Below, one piece after another: positions 37,482-45,410 of a stretch of DNA of 64,000 nucleotides. This DNA comes from Malaciobacter halophilus (GTDB lineage Bacteria; Campylobacterota; Campylobacteria; Campylobacterales; Arcobacteraceae), in contig NZ_NXIF01000007.1 in NCBI RefSeq assembly GCF_002837275.1, positions 62,001 through 126,000 of the forward strand, written 5' to 3'. The notes beneath the pieces are model-generated. The model saw nothing but the letters and a program-made list of their open reading frames with translations. It made no database searches and had not been told where the DNA came from. Every line of letters starts with the position of its first letter. The stretch's first letter is position 1. The position numbers were made by a program, and so were the translations under genes.

Positions 37482-39311
37482 TTAATTTTCTAATGTTTTA
37501 AAATGAGTTATTAATAAACTAGCATCTTTTTCGTTTAGAACTGCTTTTAATTCATCAAAGGATGCATTTCTTATTTTCTCAAATTCACCAAAATATAATA
37601 GAAGCTTTTTAACTTTAGCTTCTCCTATTCCTTTTATTTGAAGTAAAGAGATTTTACTATCTTCTTTTCTTTTTTGTTTTTTATGAAAGCTTATTGCAAA
37701 TCTATGTGCTTCATCTCTTAACCTTTGAATAAATTGCAGTCTTTTATCACTAGGAAGTAAATCAACTCTTTTTATTGAGTTGTTTTGTTCAAAATAAATA
37801 ATATCTTTTGCACTTCCTTTTGCTCTATGAGCTTTAAAATCAAGTTTTTCCTTTGCAATAGCAATAATATCAAGATTTACTCCAACTGAGTTTCTTATAT
37901 CAATTGCAAGTTTTAATAAAGTTTCTCCTCCATCAATTACCCAAACATCTGGTGCTGGATTTTTTTCAAAACTTTGAACTCTTCTTATTAGAGTCTCTTT
38001 CATTTGTGCATATTCATCTTTAGCTTCTAAATTATAGTGCCTATAATCTTTTTTTACAAATTTCTCTTCCCATGTAACCATCGCACCCACAGTTGCTTGT
38101 CCCATCATATGTGAATTATCATAACATTCAAATCTACTTGGAGTATAAGAAAGATTTAGTAACTGTTTTAACTCTTCATAAATAGAACTATTTGTTGTTT
38201 GTAATCTTAATAATTCATTACAATTATTTATTGCAACTTTTATAATTTCTGTTTTTTTCCCTCTTTTTGGATGTGTTATTGGAATATTTTTTTCAAATCT
38301 ATCTTTAATAAATTCTTGCAATTCATCAATCTCTTGTGTTATCTCATCTGCTACTATAATCTCTTTAGGAAGTAACGGAATTTCATTATCATAATAGTTT
38401 ATAATTGCTCTTTTATAGGCTTCATTTAAATCTATTTCCAATTGAGTTTGATTTATTTTTAAGTAGTCATGATTACTTGAAGCTAATTTTCCTTCTCTAA
38501 AAAACATTCTTACAATAACTGCTTTATCTTTTGACGCTCTTATAGCAAATAAATCAAGGTCAATATTTGAAGCTAAATCCATTCCTGTATGAATTTGAGA
38601 TTTTTCTATTGTTTTGATTCTATCTCTTAACTTCATAGCCTCTTCAAAACGAAACTCTTCAGAGTATTGAAGCATTTTTTCATTTAGTTTTTTTATAAGT
38701 CGATTTTTGTTGTATATAAACTCTAATGCTTCTTCAACAATTTTACTATACTCTTCTTTTGTAATTTTTCCTACACAAGGAGCATGACATTTTTTTATTT
38801 GATGAAATAAACAGGCCTCTTTACTTTTTACACAAGACTTTTTTTGAACAAGAGGTACTATTTCATAGATGCTATCTAGCATATCTCTAGCTCCTGTTGA
38901 GTAAGGGCCAAAATATTTAATATTTTTATCTTTTAGAACTTTTCTTGTAATTTCAAGTCTTGGAAAATCCTCTTTATAATCTATTATAATATATGGATAA
39001 GTTTTATCATCTCTTAAAAGAATATTATATTTAGGTTTAAGTTGTTTAATAAGTGAATTTTCTAGAATAAGTGCATCATGTTCATTTGGCACTACAATCC
39101 ACTCTAAAGACTTAACCTCTGTTATCATTTTGTATATTCTTGGACTTAATTTATCAGCAGGGGCTAAAGTAGGAGTAAATTTAAAGTATGACTTTACTCT
39201 ATTTTTAAGCACTTTTGCTTTGCCTATGTATAATAAATGTCCATCTTTATCAAAGTATTGATAAACTCCGGCACTATTTGGTAGTTCTTTAAGTTTTTCT
39301 TCTAAATTCAT
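37482..39311 (-). CDS. uvrC: excinuclease ABC subunit C
   Basis: UvrC makes both incisions in nucleotide excision repair. The 609-residue protein has the GIY-YIG nuclease ([22 protein letters not shown] in part, 12-33), four Cys around 159-178 (a 4Fe-4S cluster is known in UvrC), a UVR motif ([13 protein letters not shown], about 217-229), an RNase H-like nuclease ([25 protein letters not shown]) and C-terminal HhH ([16 protein letters not shown]). First gene of uvrC-alr-Sel1. Confidence 0.96.
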   Translation of the reverse strand: MNLEEKLKELPNSAGVYQYFDKDGHLLYIGKAKVLKNRVKSYFKFTPTLAPADKLSPRIYKMITEVKSLEWIVVPNEHDALILENSLIKQLKPKYNILLRDDKTYPYIIIDYKEDFPRLEITRKVLKDKNIKYFGPYSTGARDMLDSIYEIVPLVQKKSCVKSKEACLFHQIKKCHAPCVGKITKEEYSKIVEEALEFIYNKNRLIKKLNEKMLQYSEEFRFEEAMKLRDRIKTIEKSQIHTGMDLASNIDLDLFAIRASKDKAVIVRMFFREGKLASSNHDYLKINQTQLEIDLNEAYKRAIINYYDNEIPLLPKEIIVADEITQEIDELQEFIKDRFEKNIPITHPKRGKKTEIIKVAINNCNELLRLQTTNSSIYEELKQLLNLSYTPSRFECYDNSHMMGQATVGAMVTWEEKFVKKDYRHYNLEAKDEYAQMKETLIRRVQSFEKNPAPDVWVIDGGETLLKLAIDIRNSVGVNLDIIAIAKEKLDFKAHRAKGSAKDIIYFEQNNSIKRVDLLPSDKRLQFIQRLRDEAHRFAISFHKKQKRKEDSKISLLQIKGIGEAKVKKLLLYFGEFEKIRNASFDELKAVLNEKDASLLITHFKTLEN

Positions 39312-39333
39312 TTATGAATTTTATCTAAAAGTT

Positions 39334-39363
39334 TATACACTTTCCTTTTAATGAAAGTGTATA
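39334..39363. terminator. hairpin between secreted-protein gene and uvrC
   Basis: TATACACTTTC and GAAAGTGTATA form a perfect 11-bp stem with an 8-nt loop just after the stop of the minus-strand gene at 39365. It probably ends that transcript; the U-run is weak, and it may instead sit in the uvrC leader. Confidence 0.55.
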
Positions 39364-39364
39364 T

Positions 39365-40270
39365 TTAATGATAATTTATATAATAAGGTCTAACCATTAT
39401 TTTTTGATTACCAACTGGTTCATAACCTAATATTTGTTTTGGAGTCATTATTGGTTTAATATCATTTTTATAAAAGATTTTAAAACCTCCAATTGCTTTA
39501 TTTGTTTGACTTGATGCATACAATCCATTATATATTTTGATTTTAACTTGTGCACTTCCATGACCATCAATATTATAAATAAGCTTTACATTATCATAGT
39601 TTTTAACTTGCTCTTTTTGTCTTAACATTCTTTTATGAAACATATGAATTATTAGTTTTTTTTCTTGATTTATATTGTGCTTTTTTAAATATGTACTAAT
39701 TAATTCTTGTGCGTCGTTTAAATGATTTGCAAATATATGGCCTATATATCTTCCAGGAGGGTATCTTCTATGTTTTGGAATTTTAAATTCAGGGTCAATT
39801 GCTAAGTGTACATTTTTATATTTCAAATATTTTAAAACAGGTTTTATAGCTTCTGATGGTGTGTATGTTCCAAGTTGTAAATCTATAATTACTAAAAAGT
39901 TCTCTTTTTGAGCTCTTTTTATATATTTTAATACAGTTTTTTCACTCATTCCTAAAAGATAATCATTTCTTCTACCTGGATCTTTAGTTGCTAAAGAGTG
40001 AATAAGATGAAAAGCTAATTTTACATCTAGTTTATTATCTAGTTCATTATTGAAATAGTTTTGCTTTTTCTTCATCTTTTTTATTAATTCATCAAGACTA
40101 CTTTGACCTAAAATCCCTAAAGATGGTGTATTTGGTCTTCCATAATACCCAATTAAAAGTTCATCTTTTTTTGTAACTGCTGTATTTTCTTCAACTAATG
40201 TAGTTTTTGCATATGCTAGTTGAAAAAATAAAAAGATACAAATACTTAAAACTGTAAAAACACTTCTCAT
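39365..40270 (-). CDS. exported protein with TIM-barrel-like pattern, function unknown
   Basis: This 301-residue protein has a signal peptide (about 1-21, LAYA). The mature part opens with LIGYYGRPNTPSLGILGQ and has strand-like blocks FLVIIDLQLGTY, VHLAIDPEFKIP, PPGRYIGHIFANHLNDA and KLIIHMFHKRML. The pattern resembles conserved secreted proteins of actinobacteria that have no assigned function; Asp and Glu at DPEF are candidate catalytic residues. A glycoside-hydrolase-like barrel is an inference. Monocistronic. Confidence 0.75.
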   Translation of the reverse strand: MRSVFTVLSICIFLFFQLAYAKTTLVEENTAVTKKDELLIGYYGRPNTPSLGILGQSSLDELIKKMKKKQNYFNNELDNKLDVKLAFHLIHSLATKDPGRRNDYLLGMSEKTVLKYIKRAQKENFLVIIDLQLGTYTPSEAIKPVLKYLKYKNVHLAIDPEFKIPKHRRYPPGRYIGHIFANHLNDAQELISTYLKKHNINQEKKLIIHMFHKRMLRQKEQVKNYDNVKLIYNIDGHGSAQVKIKIYNGLYASSQTNKAIGGFKIFYKNDIKPIMTPKQILGYEPVGNQKIMVRPYYINYH

Positions 40271-40394
40271 TTTCTCTTTCTTTTTTGTTTAATTTTATTA
40301 TTTTGTGAAAGTATATTATAAAATATTAAAAATATAATTTAAGTAGAAATGATAAATTTTAATAAGCGCTTACTTTTATAAAATTAGAAAAAAA

Positions 40395-41678
40395 TCAACT
40401 TGATATAACTCTATTTCTTCCACTATTTTTTGCTTTATATAAAGCTTTATCTGCACGATTAATTAAACTAAAAAAACTATCTTCACTATTGCAAGTAGCA
40501 ACACCTGCACTAATAGTTATATAAATATAATCTTCATTGTTTTTATAAGCACTTTTTTCAACTAATAGTCTTAAATTATTAGCTAAATTTATAGCACCTT
40601 TTAAATCAGTATTATTTAATGCTATATAAAACTCTTCTCCACCTGTTCTTGCTAAAATGTCAGAGTTTCTTATATTATTTTTAAGGATATTTGCAATTTG
40701 TTTTAATATCATATCTCCAATATGATGTCCATATGAATCATTTACTCCTTTAAAAAAATCTATATCAATACAAATTATTGAAAAAGGTATTTTCTCTCTT
40801 TTTGCTAAAAAGAAAACTTTTTCTCCCATCTCAAAGAAAAACCTTCTATTGGGAATCTTTGTTAAAAAGTCAGTTATTGAAATTTTTGTTAACTTTTTAT
40901 TTGTTTTTCTTAGCTCTTTTGTTCTTTTTTTTACTTTTCTTTCTAAAGTTTTATTAAGAAGTAATATCCTTTTTTCTTTATTTGATAAACTAATTATTGT
41001 ATATATTATTAAACTAAGAAAAATAATTGAAGTAACAATAGTAATTATATAAAGATTTGAAGCTTTTTGTTCTATTGCTTGAATACTTTTAATGTAATTA
41101 TCAGCAGGGATACTTACTCTAAGACCTCCTAATACATCACCTAATTTTTCACCTTTTGTATGGCATTTTAAACATGAGTTTTCAGCTTTTAAAGCTCCTA
41201 GTAAATCATATCTATTAGCAGTAAATTGAGTATAAAATTTTTTATTTGTTTTTTCTAAACTCTTTAATGCTTTCTTTTCAAACTCGTCAGCTTCATTATT
41301 GGGATTTATAGCGTTCGCATTTGTTATTTTAAAAAAGTAGTTTCCTCTTTGATTAGTAATTTCAGAGATTTGTCTAGTCATCCAAGCAGGATTTATTTTT
41401 ATTAGTAGTTCATTTTTATTTGTATATGCAATATTATCTTCTAAATATTTATTTGGCTTAATATTATCATGGGCTTTTATATAAATACCATTGTGGCTTG
41501 AAGCCCAACTTCTTGTATTTAGCATATTTGTAAAAAGAGATTTAGCTTCTTGAAATAAAATATTTTTATTTAAGTTTACATAATACTCTTTTGAAGTTTT
41601 TATATGAGAAAGAATACTTATAGTAAAAATAAAAATAGTAAAGGCTACAAAAACGATTAAAAACTCTTTTTTTTTCAT
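40395..41678 (-). CDS. membrane diguanylate cyclase with haem c (Tll0287/DUF3365-like) sensor
   Basis: This 427-residue protein has membrane segment 1 (about 7-25), a periplasmic domain starting TRSWASSHNGIY (55-66) and containing CLKCH (169-173), a haem c motif, membrane segment 2 (about 205-230), a coiled coil, then GGDEF with DFLTKIPNRRFF, IDIDFFKGVND and RTGGEEF (about 347-353). An RxxD inhibitory site (RNSD) is present. The layout predicts redox or gas sensing coupled to c-di-GMP synthesis. Monocistronic. Confidence 0.9.
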   Translation of the reverse strand: MKKKEFLIVFVAFTIFIFTISILSHIKTSKEYYVNLNKNILFQEAKSLFTNMLNTRSWASSHNGIYIKAHDNIKPNKYLEDNIAYTNKNELLIKINPAWMTRQISEITNQRGNYFFKITNANAINPNNEADEFEKKALKSLEKTNKKFYTQFTANRYDLLGALKAENSCLKCHTKGEKLGDVLGGLRVSIPADNYIKSIQAIEQKASNLYIITIVTSIIFLSLIIYTIISLSNKEKRILLLNKTLERKVKKRTKELRKTNKKLTKISITDFLTKIPNRRFFFEMGEKVFFLAKREKIPFSIICIDIDFFKGVNDSYGHHIGDMILKQIANILKNNIRNSDILARTGGEEFYIALNNTDLKGAINLANNLRLLVEKSAYKNNEDYIYITISAGVATCNSEDSFFSLINRADKALYKAKNSGRNRVISS

Positions 41679-41712
41679 AGTTAAACCTTTTATTATAAAT
41701 AATTATAACAAA

Positions 41713-41724
41713 ATTGTTAACAAT
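41713..41724. promoter_or_regulatory. 12-bp palindrome before the haem c diguanylate cyclase gene
   Basis: ATTGTTAACAAT is a perfect dyad 35 bp upstream of the start at 41678. It could be an operator, but dozens of such palindromes are expected by chance in AT-rich DNA of this length. Confidence 0.2.
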
Positions 41725-41760
41725 ATGAGAAAAATATTAGTTAAATTTTATACAAAAAAC

Positions 41761-42522
41761 CTATAAATTCTCTTTAAACCATAATTTACATAACAAAGAA
41801 TATATCTTTTCATAACATTTGAGTTTTTGAAAATGAGAATATTTTAAATTTTTAAAATATTGTTTAAGTAGAATTTTCTTTTTCCTTTTATCTAAATTAA
41901 ACTCAATACAAATAGTTGCTAAATCAAAAAAAATATCATTTATTCCTGCATATTCCCAATCTATTAAATAGATGTTTTTATCACTAAAAATGATATTTTT
42001 AGGATTTAAATCATGATGGCATAAAGCAAGATTTTTTTTAAAGTTTCTAAGCTTTTTTAGTTTCTTTTTTAATTTTTTTATGAGTTTTTGACTTTTCTTA
42101 TCGTGTAAAGAGTTTTTGTAGTGATTTAAATCTATATTAAAGTCATAAGTTTTACTTTTCATTTTTAGTTTATGAACTTTTTTAACTTTTTTTATTAAGG
42201 TTTTTAACTCTTTACTTTTTAGTTTATTTTTATGTTCTCCTTTTAAATAGTTAGAAATAAGTAAACCATTTTTTTTATCAAAATAGTAAGGCTTTGCAGT
42301 TAAATTTTTTTTAAAAGCCTCTTTTTGTACTTTATATTCAAACTCTCTACTTATATTTACACTTTTATTTGAGTGAAAAAATCTTAAAACATATGATTGT
42401 TTTTTTGTCTTTACAATATAATTAGTATTACATAAACCTTGATTTTTAACTAACATAATATTTTTTATATATTTCTTTTTTAAAAAATCATGAGTTTTAA
42501 TAAAGCTTATATCAGTTTTCAT
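41761..42522 (-). CDS. choline/thiamine-kinase-like phosphotransferase
   Basis: This 253-residue protein has an aminoglycoside-phosphotransferase fold: substrate/ATP loop region GLCNTNYIVKTKKQSYVLRF (about 30-49), catalytic CHHDLNPKNIIF (about 172-183, Asp as base and Asn as metal ligand) and LIDWEYAGINDIFFDLA (metal Asp). This subgroup includes choline, ethanolamine and thiamine kinases. Its start overlaps pnuC by 11 bp, so it probably phosphorylates, and so traps, the vitamin imported by that protein; the substrate is unproven. Confidence 0.8.
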   Translation of the reverse strand: MKTDISFIKTHDFLKKKYIKNIMLVKNQGLCNTNYIVKTKKQSYVLRFFHSNKSVNISREFEYKVQKEAFKKNLTAKPYYFDKKNGLLISNYLKGEHKNKLKSKELKTLIKKVKKVHKLKMKSKTYDFNIDLNHYKNSLHDKKSQKLIKKLKKKLKKLRNFKKNLALCHHDLNPKNIIFSDKNIYLIDWEYAGINDIFFDLATICIEFNLDKRKKKILLKQYFKNLKYSHFQKLKCYEKIYSLLCKLWFKENL

Positions 42523-43114
42523 AATCTTTTTTCCACTTTATAAATGCAACTATTGCAAGTATTGTATAAATAGTAAATAAAATAGCAGTTAGATAAAAGG
42601 CTTTATTTATATAAATATATATTGAAATTGCATCAATTACTATCCAATATAACCAGTTTTCAATAACTTTTTTTGCAAGTAAATATGTATTGAAAATTGC
42701 AAATACAGTAGTAAAAGTATCAAGATAAGCATAGTCTGCATTTGTATAGTTTTTCATATAATAACCAAGTACTAAAGAAAGAGTAGTTAATAAAAAAATT
42801 GCTTTTATATTTTTATTTATTCCTAAAGTTGAAATTTTAAGTTCAGCTTTTTTATTACTATTTGTATATTTCCAAGAGTACCAACCATAAATTGCCATTA
42901 TTAAATAGTATGCATTTAGGAATGAGTCCATTAATAAAGATGCATCAAAAAATATTATTGTATATATAAGTGTACTAAAAAATGCAGCTACAAAGCACCA
43001 AACATTTTGTTTTATGGCTAAAAGCAAATATAAAATTGATAGAAACATTGCAATTGCTTCTAAACTACTAGTAGATTGTAAAGTTTGTATTAAGGGATTT
43101 AAAAAAGTTTCCAT
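42512..43114 (-). CDS. pnuC: PnuC-family vitamin transporter
   Basis: This 200-residue inner-membrane protein has about seven hydrophobic segments and the family pattern VWCFVAAFFSTLIYTIIFFD, YGWYSWKY and ENWLYWIVIDAISIYIYINK. PnuC proteins move nicotinamide riboside by facilitated diffusion driven by phosphorylation; the relative PnuT carries thiamine. The coupled kinase gene supports a facilitator-plus-kinase pair. No TPP or NAD riboswitch is seen in the 119 bp upstream, so the substrate remains open. Confidence 0.88.
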   Translation of the reverse strand: METFLNPLIQTLQSTSSLEAIAMFLSILYLLLAIKQNVWCFVAAFFSTLIYTIIFFDASLLMDSFLNAYYLIMAIYGWYSWKYTNSNKKAELKISTLGINKNIKAIFLLTTLSLVLGYYMKNYTNADYAYLDTFTTVFAIFNTYLLAKKVIENWLYWIVIDAISIYIYINKAFYLTAILFTIYTILAIVAFIKWKKDYEN

Positions 43115-43233
43115 ATTCTATCCTTTGCAAAATTGAAAATATATCCAAACCTAGATAAAATTACACAATATGTAAGTATCATCTAATAAAGTATAGTGTA
43201 CATTACGATTTTAAAACAGACTATAGGAATAAA

Positions 43234-43512
43234 ATGAGTTTAGTAAAACAAACAGTTTATATTGCAAAGCAAAAAAAACAAAACGACTTAAAAAAACTAC
43301 TATTTACTCATCTACTAAATGTAAATAAAGTAGAAGGTTGTAAGAACTACGAAGTTTATGAAGCTGATGAAGATGAAACAGAGCTTTTAGTATATGAAGA
43401 GTGGAGTAGTGAAGAACTGTTTAATGATTATAAACAGACACAAGAGTATAAAAATTTCAATGAACAAAAAAAGAGCTTAATTAAAAGAGAAGAAGTTCTT
43501 CCAAACTTTTAA
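43234..43512 (+). CDS. antibiotic-biosynthesis-monooxygenase (ABM) domain protein
   Basis: This 92-residue ferredoxin-like fold protein of the YgiN/ABM superfamily has VKQTVYIAKQKKQNDLKKLL (strand-helix), NVNKVEGCKNYEVYEADED and LLVYEEWSSEELFNDYKQTQ, the typical W in EEW. Family members act as quinol monooxygenases or haem-degrading enzymes; which applies here is not visible. AGGA lies before ATG, and the next gene starts 9 bp after its stop. Confidence 0.85.
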   Translation: MSLVKQTVYIAKQKKQNDLKKLLFTHLLNVNKVEGCKNYEVYEADEDETELLVYEEWSSEELFNDYKQTQEYKNFNEQKKSLIKREEVLPNF

Positions 43513-43521
43513 AGGGAAAAT

Positions 43522-44157
43522 TTGATTACCAAAAAAGATATAGTAGAAGAGATAAGACAAGAGTTAAGTGATAGTAAAAGTTTAGATGAAATTTTAAAAG
43601 ATTTAGAGTATGAAGTAAATTTAAGTAAATGGGCTTATAGATTCTCAACACAAGAGTTTGAAAAAAAACAAAATCTTTCAAGAAAGCTATTTCATTATGT
43701 ATTATCAAATGCACAAGATTATAGAGATTATGTTGATTTTGCATATTATATTAGTAAAAAAGATGGCTTAGCTGATGATGATTTATCAAAAGAAGCTTAT
43801 AAATTAGCAATATCTAAGATAACTCTATTTAGAGATTTAAGAAGTATTGCTGATATTTTAGCAAAACCTAAAGACTCTTTTTATGACGAAAATATGGCAA
43901 AAAGTGTTTATAAAGAGGCTATTGAAAAAGCCTCAAGTGCATATGAGTATTTAACACTTGCTGAGTCTTTATGTGATAAAAGTTTATTAAATGATAAGCA
44001 ATGGGCAAAAGAAGTCTATAAACTTGCTTTAAAAATTGCTTCAACTTCTGATGAATATGAGGCAATTGCAGAATCAATTTTAAACGAAGATAATTTAGAT
44101 GATGAAAAATGGGCAAATGAGGTATTTTCAATAAGTTCAAAGCTTGAAGATAATTAA
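43522..44157 (+). CDS. helical-repeat protein, function unknown
   Basis: This 211-residue acidic, soluble protein starts at TTG 43522 with AAAGGG upstream. Residues about 88-205 hold three to four related units of about 40 residues with a pattern like D-x2-W/L-A-K-E-x-Y-K-x-A (examples LSKEAYKLAI, MAKSVYKEAI, WAKEVYKLAL, WANEVFSISS), so a TPR-like solenoid is likely. No catalytic motif is seen. It is co-transcribed with the ABM protein. Confidence 0.75.
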   Translation: MITKKDIVEEIRQELSDSKSLDEILKDLEYEVNLSKWAYRFSTQEFEKKQNLSRKLFHYVLSNAQDYRDYVDFAYYISKKDGLADDDLSKEAYKLAISKITLFRDLRSIADILAKPKDSFYDENMAKSVYKEAIEKASSAYEYLTLAESLCDKSLLNDKQWAKEVYKLALKIASTSDEYEAIAESILNEDNLDDEKWANEVFSISSKLEDN

Positions 44158-44159
44158 AA

Positions 44160-44657
44160 TTAAAAAGGATTTGTTTTTTCAATGATAATATCATTGTTAT
44201 TAACAAATCTATCACATTTTTTGCCTTCTAAAGAGATACAAATATCTTGCCATTTTTTTGAGTGACCTGCATTTTTCTTTGAAAAATCTTTTAATACAAA
44301 CATTATAGCATGGGCATATTCATGTGGTAAAACAGAATCAATCATATAATCAATATTTTCTTTAAATCTATTTTTATTAAGATATATAATAATCCCTTTA
44401 TCATAACTATAAATAGCCATACCAAATAGATTGTTTTTCATATTCTTTGAGATTAAAACTGGAATATCATAAGTAATATTATAGTTTTTATATGCTAATT
44501 GTCTTAAATGCTTTGTTTTTTGTTCAATTTTAGAAATAATATCTTGATTAAGTGGTTTTGTTTTAAATTCATAATCTTTATACCAAAGATAAATTAAGAA
44601 TATAGCACTTATTAAAGTGATGAATAAAAAAATATTAGATACTTTCTTTATCCCCAC
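44160..44657 (-). CDS. membrane-anchored SprT-like zinc metalloprotease
   Basis: This 165-residue protein has one N-terminal membrane segment (about 8-26) and then a SprT-like domain: PHEYAHAIMF (HExxH form, about 111-120) and the third ligand in KNAGHSKKWQDIC (about 129-141), which fits the SprT pattern. The body would face the periplasm if the anchor is N-in. Start GTG at 44657 with AGGATA upstream, 6 bp after the J-domain gene, so these two form an operon. Confidence 0.82.
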   Translation of the reverse strand: MGIKKVSNIFLFITLISAIFLIYLWYKDYEFKTKPLNQDIISKIEQKTKHLRQLAYKNYNITYDIPVLISKNMKNNLFGMAIYSYDKGIIIYLNKNRFKENIDYMIDSVLPHEYAHAIMFVLKDFSKKNAGHSKKWQDICISLEGKKCDRFVNNNDIIIEKTNPF

Positions 44658-44663
44658 TTTTAA

Positions 44664-45131
44664 TTATCCTATATATTGTAAAAGTACATCTTTGTAGTGA
44701 TTTAACTCTTGCATTAAGGTATCATCACTATTATTTATATCAGGATGATATTTTCTTGCTAGTTCTTTATATCTTTTTTTTACTTCTTCTTTTGTAGGAG
44801 TATGAGAAAAACCAAAAAACTCTTTTGCCTTATCTACTTCTGCAATACCAGGTCTTTGTGCAAACTGTTGGTTAAAGTTATTAAAGTCAAAATCCCTAAA
44901 ATCAAAATTTTGATTTGCTCCATTTGAAAAATCATTTTGTGTATAAGTAAATTTAAAACCATTTGACATCTTTTTTAATTTTTTATAAATAAAAAAGTAT
45001 CCAAGTAGAAATATAGTCGCAACTATTATTAAAAAAGTTCCAAAGTTTGTAAAAATAAGATATAAGATAAATAGTAAAATTCCAACTCTAATAAGTCTAT
45101 TAAAAATATATATAATTGTATTATTGTGCAT
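44664..45131 (-). CDS. membrane protein with C-terminal J-domain
   Basis: This 155-residue protein has two hydrophobic stretches (about 10-30 and 32-52), a Phe/Asn-rich linker (NDFSNGANQNFDFRDFDFNN, about 66-85) and a C-terminal J-domain (FFGFSHTPTKEEVKKRYKEL in part, then RKYHPDINNSDD with the HPD signature). It probably recruits DnaK to the inner membrane. It is co-transcribed with the SprT-like protease; the pair suggests a membrane protein quality-control role, which is inferred. Confidence 0.82.
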   Translation of the reverse strand: MHNNTIIYIFNRLIRVGILLFILYLIFTNFGTFLIIVATIFLLGYFFIYKKLKKMSNGFKFTYTQNDFSNGANQNFDFRDFDFNNFNQQFAQRPGIAEVDKAKEFFGFSHTPTKEEVKKRYKELARKYHPDINNSDDTLMQELNHYKDVLLQYIG

Positions 45132-45281
45132 TTTTATTAAATATTCCTTTGTATTTCAAGTTTGATATTATAATATAAACATATAAAATTTTTGTAATAA
45201 ATTATCAATTATACAAAAAGAATTAAATAAATAAATAAAACCAAAGCTACATTTCAATTTTTAATTTATCTATTTTTACAT

Positions 45282-45373
45282 AATTATCACATTTTGTTAC
45301 ATAACTACTCAAATAAATTAATAGAAAAACTAATTTTTTCTTCTATTATTTTTATCATACAATTATCACATTT
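45282..45373. repeat. 13-bp direct repeat upstream of lactate permease
   Basis: AATTATCACATTT occurs at 45282-45294 and again at 45361-45373, 79 bp apart, with the second copy 38 bp before the permease start. The 279-bp gap between the divergent J-domain gene and the permease holds otherwise only AT-rich DNA. The repeats may bind a regulator of lactate use. Confidence 0.5.
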
Positions 45374-45410
45374 CTTGCTTATTATTTCAGTGAGTTCAAA
45401 GGAGAGTATT

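Noticed and set aside
43115-43233. TPP or other vitamin riboswitch upstream of pnuC
   Set aside because: No CTGAGA or ACCTGATC-type core is present in the 119-bp region on the minus strand.
43526-44215. Minus-strand open frames opposite the helical-repeat gene, rich in Leu, His and Tyr
   Set aside because: They are antisense shadows of the AT-rich coding frame, with no ribosome sites and no family resemblance.
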